From Sulfuritalea sp. (lineage in GTDB: Bacteria > Pseudomonadota > Gammaproteobacteria > Burkholderiales > Rhodocyclaceae), in contig JADJQA010000002.1 in the NCBI GenBank assembly GCA_016712985.1, forward strand, positions 211,683 to 275,682: 64,000 nt of DNA, in the 5' to 3' direction. The notes below the pieces were generated by a model that was given only the letters and a program-made list of their open reading frames with translations, searched no databases and had not been told where the DNA came from. Position 1 is the first letter of the stretch. Every line of letters starts with the position of its first letter. Shown in pieces: positions 1-7,960 of this stretch. The position numbers and the translations under genes are program-made.

Positions 1-1367
1 TGGGGCTTGCGGTGGCGATGTCCTCGACGGCGATCGTCGCCCGGATGCTCTCCGACCGCTTCGAACTGCATTCGCGCTCGGGGCGCCAGACCATGGGCGT
101 GCTGCTGTTTCAGGACCTCGCCGTGGTCCCCTGCCTGATCCTGCTGCCGGCGCTGGCGGCTTCCCCCGATGAACTGCTGCGCTCGCTGGCAATCGCGGCG
201 GCGCAGGCGGTCGCGGCGCTGGCGCTGCTGGTGTGGCTGGGGAAGCAATTGCTCGTGCGGATATTCGATGCAGTGGCAAAGGTCCGCTCGAACGAACTGC
301 TGGTGCTGACCACGTTGTGGATCGTGGTCGGCCTGTCCTTCCTCACCGCGCAAAGCGGCTTGTCGCTGGCGCTGGGGGCCTTCGTCGGCGGCATGCTGAT
401 TTCGGAAACGGTCTACCGCCATCATGTCGAAGCCGACATCCGGCCGTTTCGCGACATCCTGCTCGGCCTGTTCTTCGTCACCATCGGCATGATGCTGGAC
501 CTCCAGTATGTCCTGGCCAACGCCCACAGGCTGGTGCTCGCCGTGGCCCTGCTGATCGGCGGCAAGGCCGTGGTGATGCTGCTGATCACGCGGGTGGCGA
601 AAACGCCGCTGGTCGCCAGCCTGCGCAGCGCCGCGCAACTGGCGCAGGCCGGCGAATTCGGCCTGGTGCTGATCGAGCTTGCGCACCAACTGCAACTGGT
701 CAGCGTCAGCGTGTTCCAGATCACGCTTGCGGCGATGCTGCTGTCGATGTTCATCGCGCCCTTCTTGATCGAGCGCGCGGCGCGGCTTTCCGGTGACCTG
801 GGGCGCGGCGACTGGGCGCACAAGGCGACGGTGATCCACAACATCGCCGTGCGCAGCCTCGATCTCGGCGGCCACGTGGTGATCTGCGGCTATGGCCGCA
901 CCGGCGCGCGCATCGCCGAATTCCTCGGCATCGAAGGCATCCCCTTCATTGCCCTCGACATCGACCCGCAACGCATCGCGGAGGCGCGCGCGCAAGGCAT
1001 CAACGTGGTTTTCGGCAATGCCGACCGCCCGGAGGTGTTGCAGGCGGCGGGCATCGGCCGCGCAAGCGCCGTGGTCGTGGCCTATCCCGATGCCCATTCA
1101 GCCGAGCGCGTGCTGCGCATCGTGCGCCGCGCCCGGCCGAAAATTCCGATCGTGGTGCGCACGGCAGACGACAAGGATGTCGCCCGGCTGAAGTCCGCCG
1201 GCGCGACCGAGGTGATCCCCGACGTTCTGGAAAGCGGCCTGCTGATCGCCGCCGAGACGCTGGTGCAGGCCGGCATCCCGATGGAGCGGGCTATCGTCCA
1301 TGTGCGCGCGGCGCGCGCCGAGCGCTATGTCTCGCTGCACGACTTCTACGCATCGACGAAGAAGTAG
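1..1367 (+). CDS. Kef-type monovalent cation:proton antiporter (CPA2) with RCK domain, 5' end missing
   Basis: This is the C-terminal part of an inner-membrane K+/H+ (or Na+/H+) antiporter of the CPA2/KefB-KefC family. The open frame runs off the left edge: codons before the GTG at 12 still read as family sequence, so the true start lies outside the window. Several hydrophobic helices fill the first ~260 visible residues. A cytoplasmic TrkA-N/RCK domain follows from about residue 287, with the Rossmann motif CGYGRTGARIAEF, which in the family binds NAD(H) and gates the channel. The gene converges on the CDF transporter with a 26-bp gap. The ion specificity cannot be read from the sequence. 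Confidence 0.88.
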   Translation, partial: GLAVAMSSTAIVARMLSDRFELHSRSGRQTMGVLLFQDLAVVPCLILLPALAASPDELLRSLAIAAAQAVAALALLVWLGKQLLVRIFDAVAKVRSNELLVLTTLWIVVGLSFLTAQSGLSLALGAFVGGMLISETVYRHHVEADIRPFRDILLGLFFVTIGMMLDLQYVLANAHRLVLAVALLIGGKAVVMLLITRVAKTPLVASLRSAAQLAQAGEFGLVLIELAHQLQLVSVSVFQITLAAMLLSMFIAPFLIERAARLSGDLGRGDWAHKATVIHNIAVRSLDLGGHVVICGYGRTGARIAEFLGIEGIPFIALDIDPQRIAEARAQGINVVFGNADRPEVLQAAGIGRASAVVVAYPDAHSAERVLRIVRRARPKIPIVVRTADDKDVARLKSAGATEVIPDVLESGLLIAAETLVQAGIPMERAIVHVRAARAERYVSLHDFYASTKK

Positions 1368-1393
1368 AAGCCCTGCACGCCGACATTCCAGGT

Positions 1394-2301
1394 TCACCCC
1401 GGCGGGCGATCAAGCTCCTGGTCGACCATCGAAACGGGGTCTTCAAGGGGTTCCAGGTGGGTCGTGACATGCGCATGGGGCAAGGCGCGACGGATATCCG
1501 CCTCGATGCGCTCCGCCCAGTCGTGCCCCTGCTGCACGCTCCAGTGTCCCGGCACCAGGACATGCAGGATCACGAAAGCGCGGCTGCCCGCCTGGCGCGT
1601 GCGCAGCGCATGAAAATCCAGTCCCTGCTGGCGATAGCCCGCCAGCAGGGCCTCCACCTGCTCAAGCTGTGCAGCGGGCAATGACACATCCATCAGGCCG
1701 GCGGCCGAGCGCTGCATGAGCCGCCACCCGGTCCAGACGATGTTTGCCGCGACCAGCAGGGCGATCGCCGGATCGAGCCAGAGCCAGCCGCTCAGCCAGA
1801 CCAGGCCGACGCCGGCGATCACCCCGATCGAAGTCCTACATCGGTCATCAGGTGCTGCGCGTCGGCTTCCAGCGTGATCGAATTGTGCGTGCGTCCCACT
1901 TCCATCAAGATGCGGGCCGTGGCGAAATTGATGACCGAAGCCACCAACGAGACCAGCAGGCCGGCCCCCACCGCTTCCAGCGGCTGCGGATCCATCAGGC
2001 GGTCGATTGATGTATAGCCGATGCTGACGGCGGCCAGCAGGATCAGGAAGCCCTCGAAGGCGCTGGAGAAATATTCCGCCTTGCCATGTCCGTGAGCGTG
2101 ATCGTGGTCCGCGGGCAACGCGGCCAGTGTCAGCATCCACAGCGCCATCAATGCTCCGGCGAGATTCACGAAGGACTCGATGGCGTCGGACAACAGCCCG
2201 ACCGAACCGGTCAGCCACCACGCCACGCCCTTGAGCAGGATCGTGGCAATCGCCGCCGCGATGGAGAGCCAGGCGTAGCGGGTGAGCGAGGAGGCTGGCA
2301 T
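1394..2301 (-). CDS. Cation diffusion facilitator (CDF/FieF-like) metal exporter, frameshifted
   Basis: CDF family transporter that would export divalent metals (Zn, Fe, Co or Cd) from the cytoplasm in exchange for protons. The N-terminal half shows the first helices with the [11 protein letters not shown] metal site, a His-rich loop (DHDHAHGHG) and the second site HLMTDV. The C-terminal half has the last helices and the cytoplasmic domain. The two halves lie in different frames: at about 1835 the reading passes from HLMTDV to SIGVIAG only if one base is added, restoring the family's TDVWTSIGV-like stretch. It is either a consensus error or a recent pseudogene. The ATG at 2301 lies 20 bp after the stop of the 55-residue gene, so the two probably form one transcript. 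Confidence 0.8.
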
Positions 2302-2321
2302 CGTCGCAGTGGCCGGAAATT

Positions 2322-2489
2322 TCAAGTGAGATGATATGCCGTGATCGGCGCGCCGGGGATTCGCACTTCGCCGGGATGAGCGCCGATAGCATACGGGATA
2401 AGAAGGAAGGCCGCGGTCATTACGAGCAGCAAGGTCGAGAACACCACGGCAAGCAGGTTGGCGAAGAACGGGGCAGATGAGTGAAGCAT
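2322..2489 (-). CDS. Small 55-residue single-pass membrane protein
   Basis: A short gene of 55 codons. Its support is a strong Shine-Dalgarno sequence (AAGGAA, 7 nt before the ATG at 2489), a continuous hydrophobic helix (about residues 8-33, [15 protein letters not shown] then FLLIPYAIG), and a polar tail ending at 55. Its stop is 20 bp upstream of the CDF exporter start on the same strand. A CTTAAG-type operator lies about 50 bp upstream of its ATG. I do not recognise a family. Context suggests a membrane accessory of the metal exporter or of the neighbouring redox system, but that is inference. Confidence 0.6.
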   Translation of the reverse strand: MLHSSAPFFANLLAVVFSTLLLVMTAAFLLIPYAIGAHPGEVRIPGAPITAYHLT

Positions 2490-2537
2490 AGAGTTTTCCT
2501 TCAGTTGGGTGGATGTGATGCAAGCTGCACCAGAACG

Positions 2538-2554
2538 CTTAAGGCAGGCTTAAC
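2538..2554. promoter_or_regulatory. CTTAAG-N5-CTTAAC box, predicted response-regulator operator
   Basis: CTTAAG, five bases (GCAGG), then CTTAAC. This has the form known for PmrA/QseB-type OmpR regulators (YTTAAK-N5-YTTAAK). It sits 49 bp upstream of the 55-residue gene and CDF exporter on the minus strand. The same architecture recurs at 2706 and 7165. The -10-like hexamer on the minus side (CAGCTT, N10 from the box) is poor. Confidence 0.5.
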
Positions 2555-2568
2555 GGAACGCCGGTTTC

Positions 2569-2645
2569 CGTCATCCCCGCGAAAGCGGGGATCCAGCGGT
2601 GTTCGGGGACAAGGACACTGGGTTCCCGCTTTCGCGGGGATGACA
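2569..2645. repeat. REP-like inverted repeat
   Basis: Two near-identical inverted arms of about 27 bases (2569-2596 and 2618-2645), each also self-complementary around CCCGC-GAAA-GCGGG. The arms begin GTCATCCCCGCG and close on the complement. This is the common extragenic palindromic type of proteobacterial genomes. It lies between the divergent 55-residue gene and shp. Confidence 0.7.
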
Positions 2646-2705
2646 ATCCTGGACTTGTCCGGTACCTGGTTATCGACCATCGGGCGCCGATGAAATCAAT
2701 CAGCC

Positions 2706-2722
2706 CTTAAGCGCCGTTTAAG
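2706..2722 (+). promoter_or_regulatory. CTTAAG-N5-TTTAAG box upstream of shp
   Basis: CTTAAG, CGCCG, TTTAAG fits the PmrA/QseB-type direct repeat. It ends 46 bp before the shp ATG. A -10-like CATGAT (2733-2738) follows after 10 bases, the geometry expected when an activator box replaces the -35 element. The regulator is inferred to be the two-component pair at 7289-9068. Confidence 0.55.
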
Positions 2723-2768
2723 CCGCGCCCTCCATGATTCGCCTCACTCAACGCTCATGGAGTTTCCC

Positions 2769-3149
2769 ATGCGACATAGTCTGATCATTACCGCGGCGCT
2801 GTTTGCCACCGGCGCCCAGGCCGAGGTTCCGCGCGACTTTCTCGCGCGTTTCGAAAAAGAGGCCGGTACGGCGGCGTCCGCCGAGCGCGGTGCTCGTTTC
2901 TTCACGGCCAAACAGGGCGGCGAGTGGAGCTGCGCCTCCTGCCACACCGAACGGCCGACACTAGCCGGCCGTCACGCCAGGACCGACAAGGCCATCGCGC
3001 CGCTGGCGCCGGCCGCGAATGCCGAACGCTTCACCGATGCCGCCAAGGTGGACAAGTGGTTCCGCCGCAACTGCAACGACACCCTCAACCGCCTCTGCAG
3101 CGCCCAGGAAAAAGCCGACGTAATGGCCTGGCTGCTGAGCCTGAAATAG
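2769..3149 (+). CDS. shp: SHP-type c-type cytochrome (DUF1924)
   Basis: Periplasmic monoheme cytochrome of 126 residues, of the sphaeroides heme protein (SHP/DUF1924) family. SHP is a high-spin cytochrome whose sixth ligand is a displaceable Asn, and it binds O2 or NO. A signal peptide occupies residues 1-18 (ending GAQA). One heme motif CASCH is near residue 57. Downstream Asn residues (FRRNCND) are candidates for the sixth ligand. I chose ATG 2769 over the in-frame ATG 2757 because GGAG lies 7 nt before it and the signal peptide then starts directly. The next gene, DHC, starts 14 bp after the stop. This shp-dhc-cytochrome b order is the family's usual cluster, in which cytochrome b reduces DHC and DHC reduces SHP. 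Confidence 0.85.
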   Translation: MRHSLIITAALFATGAQAEVPRDFLARFEKEAGTAASAERGARFFTAKQGGEWSCASCHTERPTLAGRHARTDKAIAPLAPAANAERFTDAAKVDKWFRRNCNDTLNRLCSAQEKADVMAWLLSLK

Positions 3150-3163
3150 CCTGGAGATCATCG

Positions 3164-3628
3164 ATGAAGAAGCTGATCGCCCTTCCCGCCCTGCTGGCCG
3201 TCCTTGCCCTGCCGGCGCACGCCGACAACTACAGCGTGCCGAAGCATGCCGCGTTCCAGGAGGAATGCACCTCCTGCCACATGGCCTATCCGCCGCAAAT
3301 GCTCGATGCCGATTCCTGGCGTGCCGTAATGAACGGCCTGTCGAAACATTTCGGCTCCGACGCCAGCATCGATCAAAAACGCCGTGCCGCCATCGCCGAC
3401 TTTCTGGTCGCCCATGCCGGCGGCCGCAAGACGGGAGGGACGCGCGATGCGAATGGCAAGCCGCTGCTGCGCATCAGCGAAACCGCGCGCTTCGAGAAGA
3501 AGCATCGCGAGATCGCCGCCGCGACCTGGCAGCGCGCCTCGATCAAGAGCCCGGCCAACTGCACCGCCTGCCATGCGCAGGCCGCGGCCGGCGACTACAA
3601 CGAACGCTCCATTCGCATTCCAAAGTGA
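3164..3628 (+). CDS. dhc: Diheme cytochrome c (DHC)
   Basis: Periplasmic diheme cytochrome c of 154 residues, the usual electron donor of SHP. It has a signal peptide (residues 1-20, ending PAHA), a first heme motif CTSCH near residue 35 and a second, CTACH, near residue 132, with a helical domain between them. It lies between shp (14 bp upstream) and the cytochrome b561 gene (8 bp downstream), so the three form one operon. Family members carry electrons from the membrane cytochrome b to SHP. No frame anomaly was seen. Confidence 0.87.
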   Translation: MKKLIALPALLAVLALPAHADNYSVPKHAAFQEECTSCHMAYPPQMLDADSWRAVMNGLSKHFGSDASIDQKRRAAIADFLVAHAGGRKTGGTRDANGKPLLRISETARFEKKHREIAAATWQRASIKSPANCTACHAQAAAGDYNERSIRIPK

Positions 3629-3636
3629 GGATCACC

Positions 3637-4171
3637 ATGACTGCCGACACCCAACCCATCCGCGTCTGGGATCTGCCGACGCGGAGTCTTCCACTGGTCG
3701 CTGGTCGCAAGTTTCGCCATCGCCTTCGTCACCGCCGAATCAGAAAAGTGGCGCGACATCCATGTCATCGCCGGCTATACCCTCGCCGGGTTGATCGCCT
3801 TCCGCCTGCTGTGGGGCTTCGTCGGCGGCGGCTATTCGCGCTTTGCCGAGTTCCTGCCGACCCCAAGGAAGCTGGTCGACTACCTCAAATCCCTGATCAG
3901 CGGCAAGCCGCAGCACCATGTCGGCCACAATCCCGCCGGGGCCGTGGCGATCTTTCTGTTGCTCGGCTTCGGCATCGTCGCCGCCGCCAGCGGCTGGGCC
4001 ATCTACGAGGACATCGGCGGGCACCTGATGGAAGAACTGCACGAAGGCGCCTCCAATGGCATGATGGCGCTGGTTGTGCTCCACATTGCCGGCGTCATTG
4101 TCAGCAGTTGGCTGCATCACCAGAATCTTGTACTGGCGATGATCACCGGCTGGAAAACGAGGCGTAGCTGA
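3637..4171 (+). CDS. Cytochrome b561-type membrane protein, frameshifted near 3684
   Basis: Integral membrane diheme cytochrome b, third gene of the shp-dhc-cytb operon; it should take electrons from the quinol pool and pass them to DHC. The N-terminus (IRVWDLPTR) and the rest of the protein are in different frames. One extra base near 3684 separates them: in the second frame the reading continues VFHWSLVASFAIAF and then RDIHVIAGY, IAFRLLWGFVG, HVGHNP and VLHIAGVIVSS. These supply the histidines expected for two b hemes over four helices. Because the whole family sequence is intact on both sides, a consensus error is more likely than decay. Confidence 0.8.
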
Positions 4172-4332
4172 GTTTCAGTGCAGGCTAACGTCGGCCTTAT
4201 CGACGTTAAGCGCAGCGGCCGTAACTAAGAAGATCCGCAGCGGGAATTCGGCTGAGCTGGGTGAGCGGGGCCGACCAAGAATCCTCACTAGTCTCACGAC
4301 ACGACCAATTGCGAAACAACATTCAGCATCGG

Positions 4333-4407
4333 GTCATTCCGGCGAAGGCCGATCCAGGATTTCGGAGCGCATCACGGCGCTTCCGGCACGGCCTTCGCCG
4401 GTATGAC
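4333..4407. repeat. REP-like inverted repeat in a 280-bp intergenic gap
   Basis: Arms 4333-4351 and 4389-4407 are complementary over 19 bases with one mismatch (GTCATTCCGGCGAAGGCCG). They flank a 37-bp centre. The repeat resembles the element at 2569-2645 in its GTCAT...CC edge. It lies between the convergent cytochrome b561 and octaheme genes; nothing else was seen in 4172-4451. Confidence 0.65.
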
Positions 4408-4451
4408 GTTTCGAAAGTAAGGGGTCTTCGTACTAGGCAGCGGGACCGGCG

Positions 4452-5210
4452 TCAATCGTCGTGTTTCTTGCGGTCCTTGCCGCGCGATTCGCCGCCCGCC
4501 GCCTTGCCCCCGCCGGGACTGCGGATGTCGTGTTCGTCGGCGTTGCGATGGCATTCGACGCAGTTGTCGAAGTCGCGAATGCCTTCCTCGATGTGCTTGC
4601 GCCGAATGCCCGCCAGCGAATGCTCGTGGCAACCATAGCAGGTGTAGCGGCTGTAGTCGTTGCCCGTATGGCAGGTGATGCAGCGAGTGTTGTGGTCGCG
4701 ATCGAGCTCGAAATGCGTGCTGTGGTCGAAGGTCGCCGGCAGCCACTTGTCCTGAGTGTGGCATTGCGAGCAATTGCCGCTGATCTGCTGGTGCAGCGTA
4801 TCGGTGGGCGCCTTGTGGCAGTCCTGGCACTTGCCGCGCGCATCCTTCTGCAGCAGTGCATGGTCGAAGCGCCCCTGCTGGTAATAGCGTTTGACCCCCG
4901 CATGGTCGCTGTGGCAGGCCACGCAATCCTGACTGGTCAGCTTCTGGTGGAAGGGGGTCGACGTGAGCGGCTTGGCCACCGGCTGGCCAGTCGTGGTCAG
5001 GCGGCCGACATCGGCCGGTTTGTGGCAGGTAACGCATCGCGCCGAGTCCGCACCGGTGAACGCGGTGTGACAGGCAAAACAGTTCGCCTCCAGCGTGCTG
5101 TGCCCGGGAATCAGCTTGCCCGGCCCGACCATCAGGTGGGGATAAACAAAAGACAGGATCGCCAGCGCGGCAAGGTTGGCGAAGAGCACGAACTTCAGGA
5201 GGCGGCTCAT
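4452..5210 (-). CDS. Octaheme c-type cytochrome (class III-like)
   Basis: Periplasmic or membrane-anchored multiheme cytochrome of 252 residues. Eight CXXCH motifs are visible in order: CFACH, CVTCH, CVACH, CQDCH, CSQCH, CITCH, CYGCH, CVECH. An N-terminal hydrophobic helix (residues 4-24, after MSRLLK) acts as signal or anchor. The C-terminal tail is Gly/Lys/Asp rich and has no heme site. The start at 5210 is set by an ATGA overlap with the stop of the upstream cytochrome b gene, which implies translational coupling. With the cytochrome b and the flavin/[2Fe-2S] reductase it would form an electron route to the periplasm. Its terminal acceptor is unknown; nitrogen or sulfur oxyanions, metals or SHP are possible. 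Confidence 0.85.
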   Translation of the reverse strand: MSRLLKFVLFANLAALAILSFVYPHLMVGPGKLIPGHSTLEANCFACHTAFTGADSARCVTCHKPADVGRLTTTGQPVAKPLTSTPFHQKLTSQDCVACHSDHAGVKRYYQQGRFDHALLQKDARGKCQDCHKAPTDTLHQQISGNCSQCHTQDKWLPATFDHSTHFELDRDHNTRCITCHTGNDYSRYTCYGCHEHSLAGIRRKHIEEGIRDFDNCVECHRNADEHDIRSPGGGKAAGGESRGKDRKKHDD

Positions 5211-5784
5211 GACCAGCCCCAGAACAGGAAGACGCTGAAGATGTGCCCCAGCGCCAGCACGGCAAAGACGATGAAGATCGGGATATGGACCTTGCGCCAC
5301 TTGGCCATGGTGTCGAAGGTGACGGCGTCCCAGAACACCGCCTGCTCGACTTCCGGTTTCGACAGCCCGCGCAGCTGGAAGCCATCGCGCTTGCCCTGCA
5401 CATAGAGGCGCGAACGATTCAGCAGCAGCTTGCCGACCATGCCGCTGATCACGTTCACCCCCATGGCCAACGTCGCAAGCCAGGGCAGGATGGCATTGAA
5501 GTGGATGCCGGCATGGATCAGCACCATCAGCGAACCCAGCCAGGCGCTGAATTCGTGCAGGTTCAGCAGGGTCTTGGGGTTCCCCGTCGTGATCATCTTG
5601 CGTTTTCGCAGCGAATACACCAGCGAGCCGATGATCAGCAGCGTGCCGGGAATGCCGAGATAGCGCCCGACCCAGACGAGGTTCATGCGATGCAGCAGGT
5701 AGTCACCGGCGAGGTGGCTGCGGCCAGCAGCCCGGCGAGCAGCGTGAAGGGCAGTACATGCCGGTGCCAGAGCGAGAGCGCCAT
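5207..5784 (-). CDS. Membrane cytochrome b / ferric-reductase-like protein, frameshifted near 5706
   Basis: Integral membrane protein with about four to five helices and paired histidines (LNLHEF, VLIHAGIHF, KVHIPIF, LGHIF), consistent with a diheme cytochrome b. The start is ATG 5784, directly after the stop of the reductase gene. The first 20 residues (MALSLWHRHVLPFTLLAGLL) are in one frame. The remainder, from LAGDYLLHRMNLVWVGRY, needs a one-base shift near 5706. The stop overlaps the octaheme start by 4 nt. In this operon it would take electrons from the reductase or the quinone pool and hand them to the octaheme cytochrome; this is inference from gene order. I do not recognise a named family member. 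Confidence 0.7.
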
Positions 5785-7044
5785 TTAGGCCTCCAGGGTG
5801 ACGTTGGACTTCGGCGTACAGACGCAGAGCAGGCAACTGCCGGGCTCGGGATCGAAATCCGGCGCCTGGCTATAGGCGACCTCGCCGGCCTCGATGGTCG
5901 TCTGGCAACTGCCGCAACCGCCGGCGCGGCAGCCGGAATCGACCGTGATGCCATTGGCCTCGGCGAATTCGAGCAGGCTGCCCGAGGCGGGTCGCCAGCT
6001 CAACGCTTTGCCCGACTTGGCGAAGTTCACCAGGATCCCGGCCTCGTCCGCCACCCCCGTTACAGCAGCCGCGCTGCGGCGCTTTACCGAGGCCGGGCCG
6101 AAGGCCTCGAAATGGATGCGTGCGTCCGGCACACCCCAGTCTTCGAGTGCCGGGACCAGGCTCTCCATCATCGGGTTGGGGCCGCAAATGTAGAACTGGT
6201 AGGTCTTGAGCGGCAATTGCATGCGCAACACATTGAGATCGACGCGACTCTGATGCTGGTAGTCGCGCACGGCGACGTCCTCGGTCAGAGGATTGCTGAA
6301 GCATACCCGCAGATTGAAATTCGGATGGGCCGCCGCGAGGTCCTCAAGTGCCGGCTTCATGATCATTTCGCGGCTGTTGCGCACACCATAGAACAGCCAG
6401 ACTTCGCGCCCGGGTTGTTCGGCCAGGCACCAGTTCGCCATGCTCAGCATTGGCGTAATGCCGATGCCACCACCGATCAGCACCACCGGCGCATCGCTGC
6501 GATCAATACGGAAATGCCCGCTCGGCGCACGAAGCGCCAGGCGGCTGCCGACTTCGACATGATCGTGCAGGAAGCCCGATGCCCGGCCCGGAGGAAGCCC
6601 GCTGCCAGCAGGCGCCAGCACCCGCTTGACCGAGATGCGGTAGCCCTCGGCTCGCGGTGCATCGGACAGCGAATAGCAGCGAATGATCTGCTCGGTGCTG
6701 CCGTTCGCCGTGGGCACATCGAAACGAAAGGTCAGGAATTGCCCCGGCAGGAAACCCGGCAAGGCTTGCCCGTCTTCGGGCACGAGGTGGAAGGAGCAGA
6801 CCGACTGCAAGATATCCTCGAAAACCTTGCGCTCCACCCGGAAGGATCGGAAACCCTGCCAGGCAGGTGCCGCCGGCTCATCGCCCTCGGGTACCAGCCG
6901 AGGCGGCGGCAGCTTCAGCTCCTCGTCACGCCCCCGCAGCGCCTGGTAATCCCGCCAATGGCGCCAGAAGACGATACCCAGATACAGGCCCACCTGCACG
7001 GCAAGGCCCAGGACGATCAATGACAGCAGCGAAAGCGAGTTCAT
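5785..7044 (-). CDS. Membrane-anchored FAD/NAD(P)H-[2Fe-2S] oxidoreductase (NqrF-like)
   Basis: A 419-residue reductase that moves electrons from NAD(P)H through FAD to a plant-type [2Fe-2S] cluster. In order it shows an N-terminal transmembrane helix (residues 2-24), a ferredoxin-reductase-type FAD domain with the flavin motif RCYSLSDAP, an NAD(P) domain with LIGGGIGITPM and a CGPNPMM motif, and a C-terminal ferredoxin domain with CRAGGCGSC and a final Cys in CLLC (C-X4-C-X2-C plus C). ATG 7044 was chosen because the hydrophobic anchor begins there; longer in-frame starts at 7068 and 7173 lack a good ribosome site. It is the first gene of the reductase-cytochrome b-octaheme operon. The physiological acceptor is not evident. 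Confidence 0.85.
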   Translation of the reverse strand: MNSLSLLSLIVLGLAVQVGLYLGIVFWRHWRDYQALRGRDEELKLPPPRLVPEGDEPAAPAWQGFRSFRVERKVFEDILQSVCSFHLVPEDGQALPGFLPGQFLTFRFDVPTANGSTEQIIRCYSLSDAPRAEGYRISVKRVLAPAGSGLPPGRASGFLHDHVEVGSRLALRAPSGHFRIDRSDAPVVLIGGGIGITPMLSMANWCLAEQPGREVWLFYGVRNSREMIMKPALEDLAAAHPNFNLRVCFSNPLTEDVAVRDYQHQSRVDLNVLRMQLPLKTYQFYICGPNPMMESLVPALEDWGVPDARIHFEAFGPASVKRRSAAAVTGVADEAGILVNFAKSGKALSWRPASGSLLEFAEANGITVDSGCRAGGCGSCQTTIEAGEVAYSQAPDFDPEPGSCLLCVCTPKSNVTLEA

Positions 7045-7164
7045 GTTTCCCGTGGAACCGTCAGACATACCGAGCCAGAAGCCACGCTCTCGTTTGCAAA
7101 AGGCGCAGCCGGATGGATAAGGATTCTTCATCCGCATGATTGGCAACAAGACTACGCCCTCACG

Positions 7165-7181
7165 CTTAAGCAATTCTTAAC
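7165..7181. promoter_or_regulatory. CTTAAG-N5-CTTAAC box between the reductase operon and the two-component genes
   Basis: CTTAAG, CAATT, CTTAAC repeats the arrangement at 2538 and 2706. It lies 107 bp before the response regulator ATG and 120 bp before the reductase ATG on the other strand. A TATGCT hexamer (7193-7198) follows after 11 bases on the + side. A TAGTCT hexamer follows after 10 bases on the - side. One box could thus serve both directions and autoregulate the system. Confidence 0.55.
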
Positions 7182-7288
7182 CTTGGTCACTGTATGCTCA
7201 TTCCCGTTCAAGAAGCACTTTACTTTCCCATGCCGCCTCGCCCCCGGTCCATCGGCTTCGGGCGCCACGCACAATTGGAATCCTGCCG

Positions 7289-7960
7289 ATGAGAATCCTG
7301 CTGGTTGAAGATGACGCTCTGCTCGGCGACGCGCTGCAGGTCGGCCTGCGTCAGGCCGACCATGTCGTCGATTGGGTCAGGGACGGCATCAGCGCCGAGA
7401 CCGCCTTGATGACCGGGGATTACGCCGCCGTGGTGCTTGACCTGGGCCTGCCGCGGCTGGACGGACTGGACGTGCTGCGCCACCTGCGGGCGAAGAAGAA
7501 GACCCTGCCGGTACTGATCCTCACCGCGCGCGACACCGTGGATGACCGCATCCGGGGCCTGGACGCCGGCGCCGACGATTACCTGGTCAAGCCCTTCGAC
7601 CTGGGCGAACTGACGGCACGCCTGCGCGCGCTGCTGCGCCGAGCCGGCGGACAGTCCTCGCCCGTGCTCGCCGCGGGCCGTGTCACGCTCGACCCGGCGA
7701 CGCGGCGCGTGGAATGCGATGGAAGCGAGGTCGAAGTCCCGCCCAAGGAATACGCGCTGTTGCACGCGCTGATGCAGCAGCCGGGACGCGCCCTTTCCCG
7801 CGCCCAGCTTGAGCAGCATCTTTACGCCTGGGGCGATGAAATCGGCAGCAACGCGGTCGAGGTCTATATCCATCATCTGCGGCGCAAGCTGGGACCGGAC
7901 GTGATCCGCACCCTGCGCGGCATCGGCTACGTCGTCGCCAAGGCCGCGGCCAAGCCATGA
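7289..7960 (+). CDS. OmpR-family response regulator, QseB/PmrA-like
   Basis: Cytoplasmic DNA-binding response regulator of 223 residues. The receiver domain has the acidic pair EDD (residues 7-9), phosphoacceptor Asp51 in VVLDLGLP and the conserved Lys in YLVKPFDL near residue 101. The C-terminal winged helix ends with VEVYIHHLRRKLG and IRTLRGIGYVV, the hallmark of the QseB/PmrA/BasR group. The gene overlaps the sensor kinase by 4 nt (ATGA). A CTTAAG-type box in its own upstream region and in front of two neighbouring operons suggests it governs the cytochrome genes. The input signal is unknown. Confidence 0.88.
   Translation: MRILLVEDDALLGDALQVGLRQADHVVDWVRDGISAETALMTGDYAAVVLDLGLPRLDGLDVLRHLRAKKKTLPVLILTARDTVDDRIRGLDAGADDYLVKPFDLGELTARLRALLRRAGGQSSPVLAAGRVTLDPATRRVECDGSEVEVPPKEYALLHALMQQPGRALSRAQLEQHLYAWGDEIGSNAVEVYIHHLRRKLGPDVIRTLRGIGYVVAKAAAKP

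Noticed and set aside
5758..7023. A 421-codon + strand frame opposite the reductase gene
   Set aside because: It is antisense to the FAD/[2Fe-2S] reductase, whose motifs and C-terminal cluster are clear on the minus strand.
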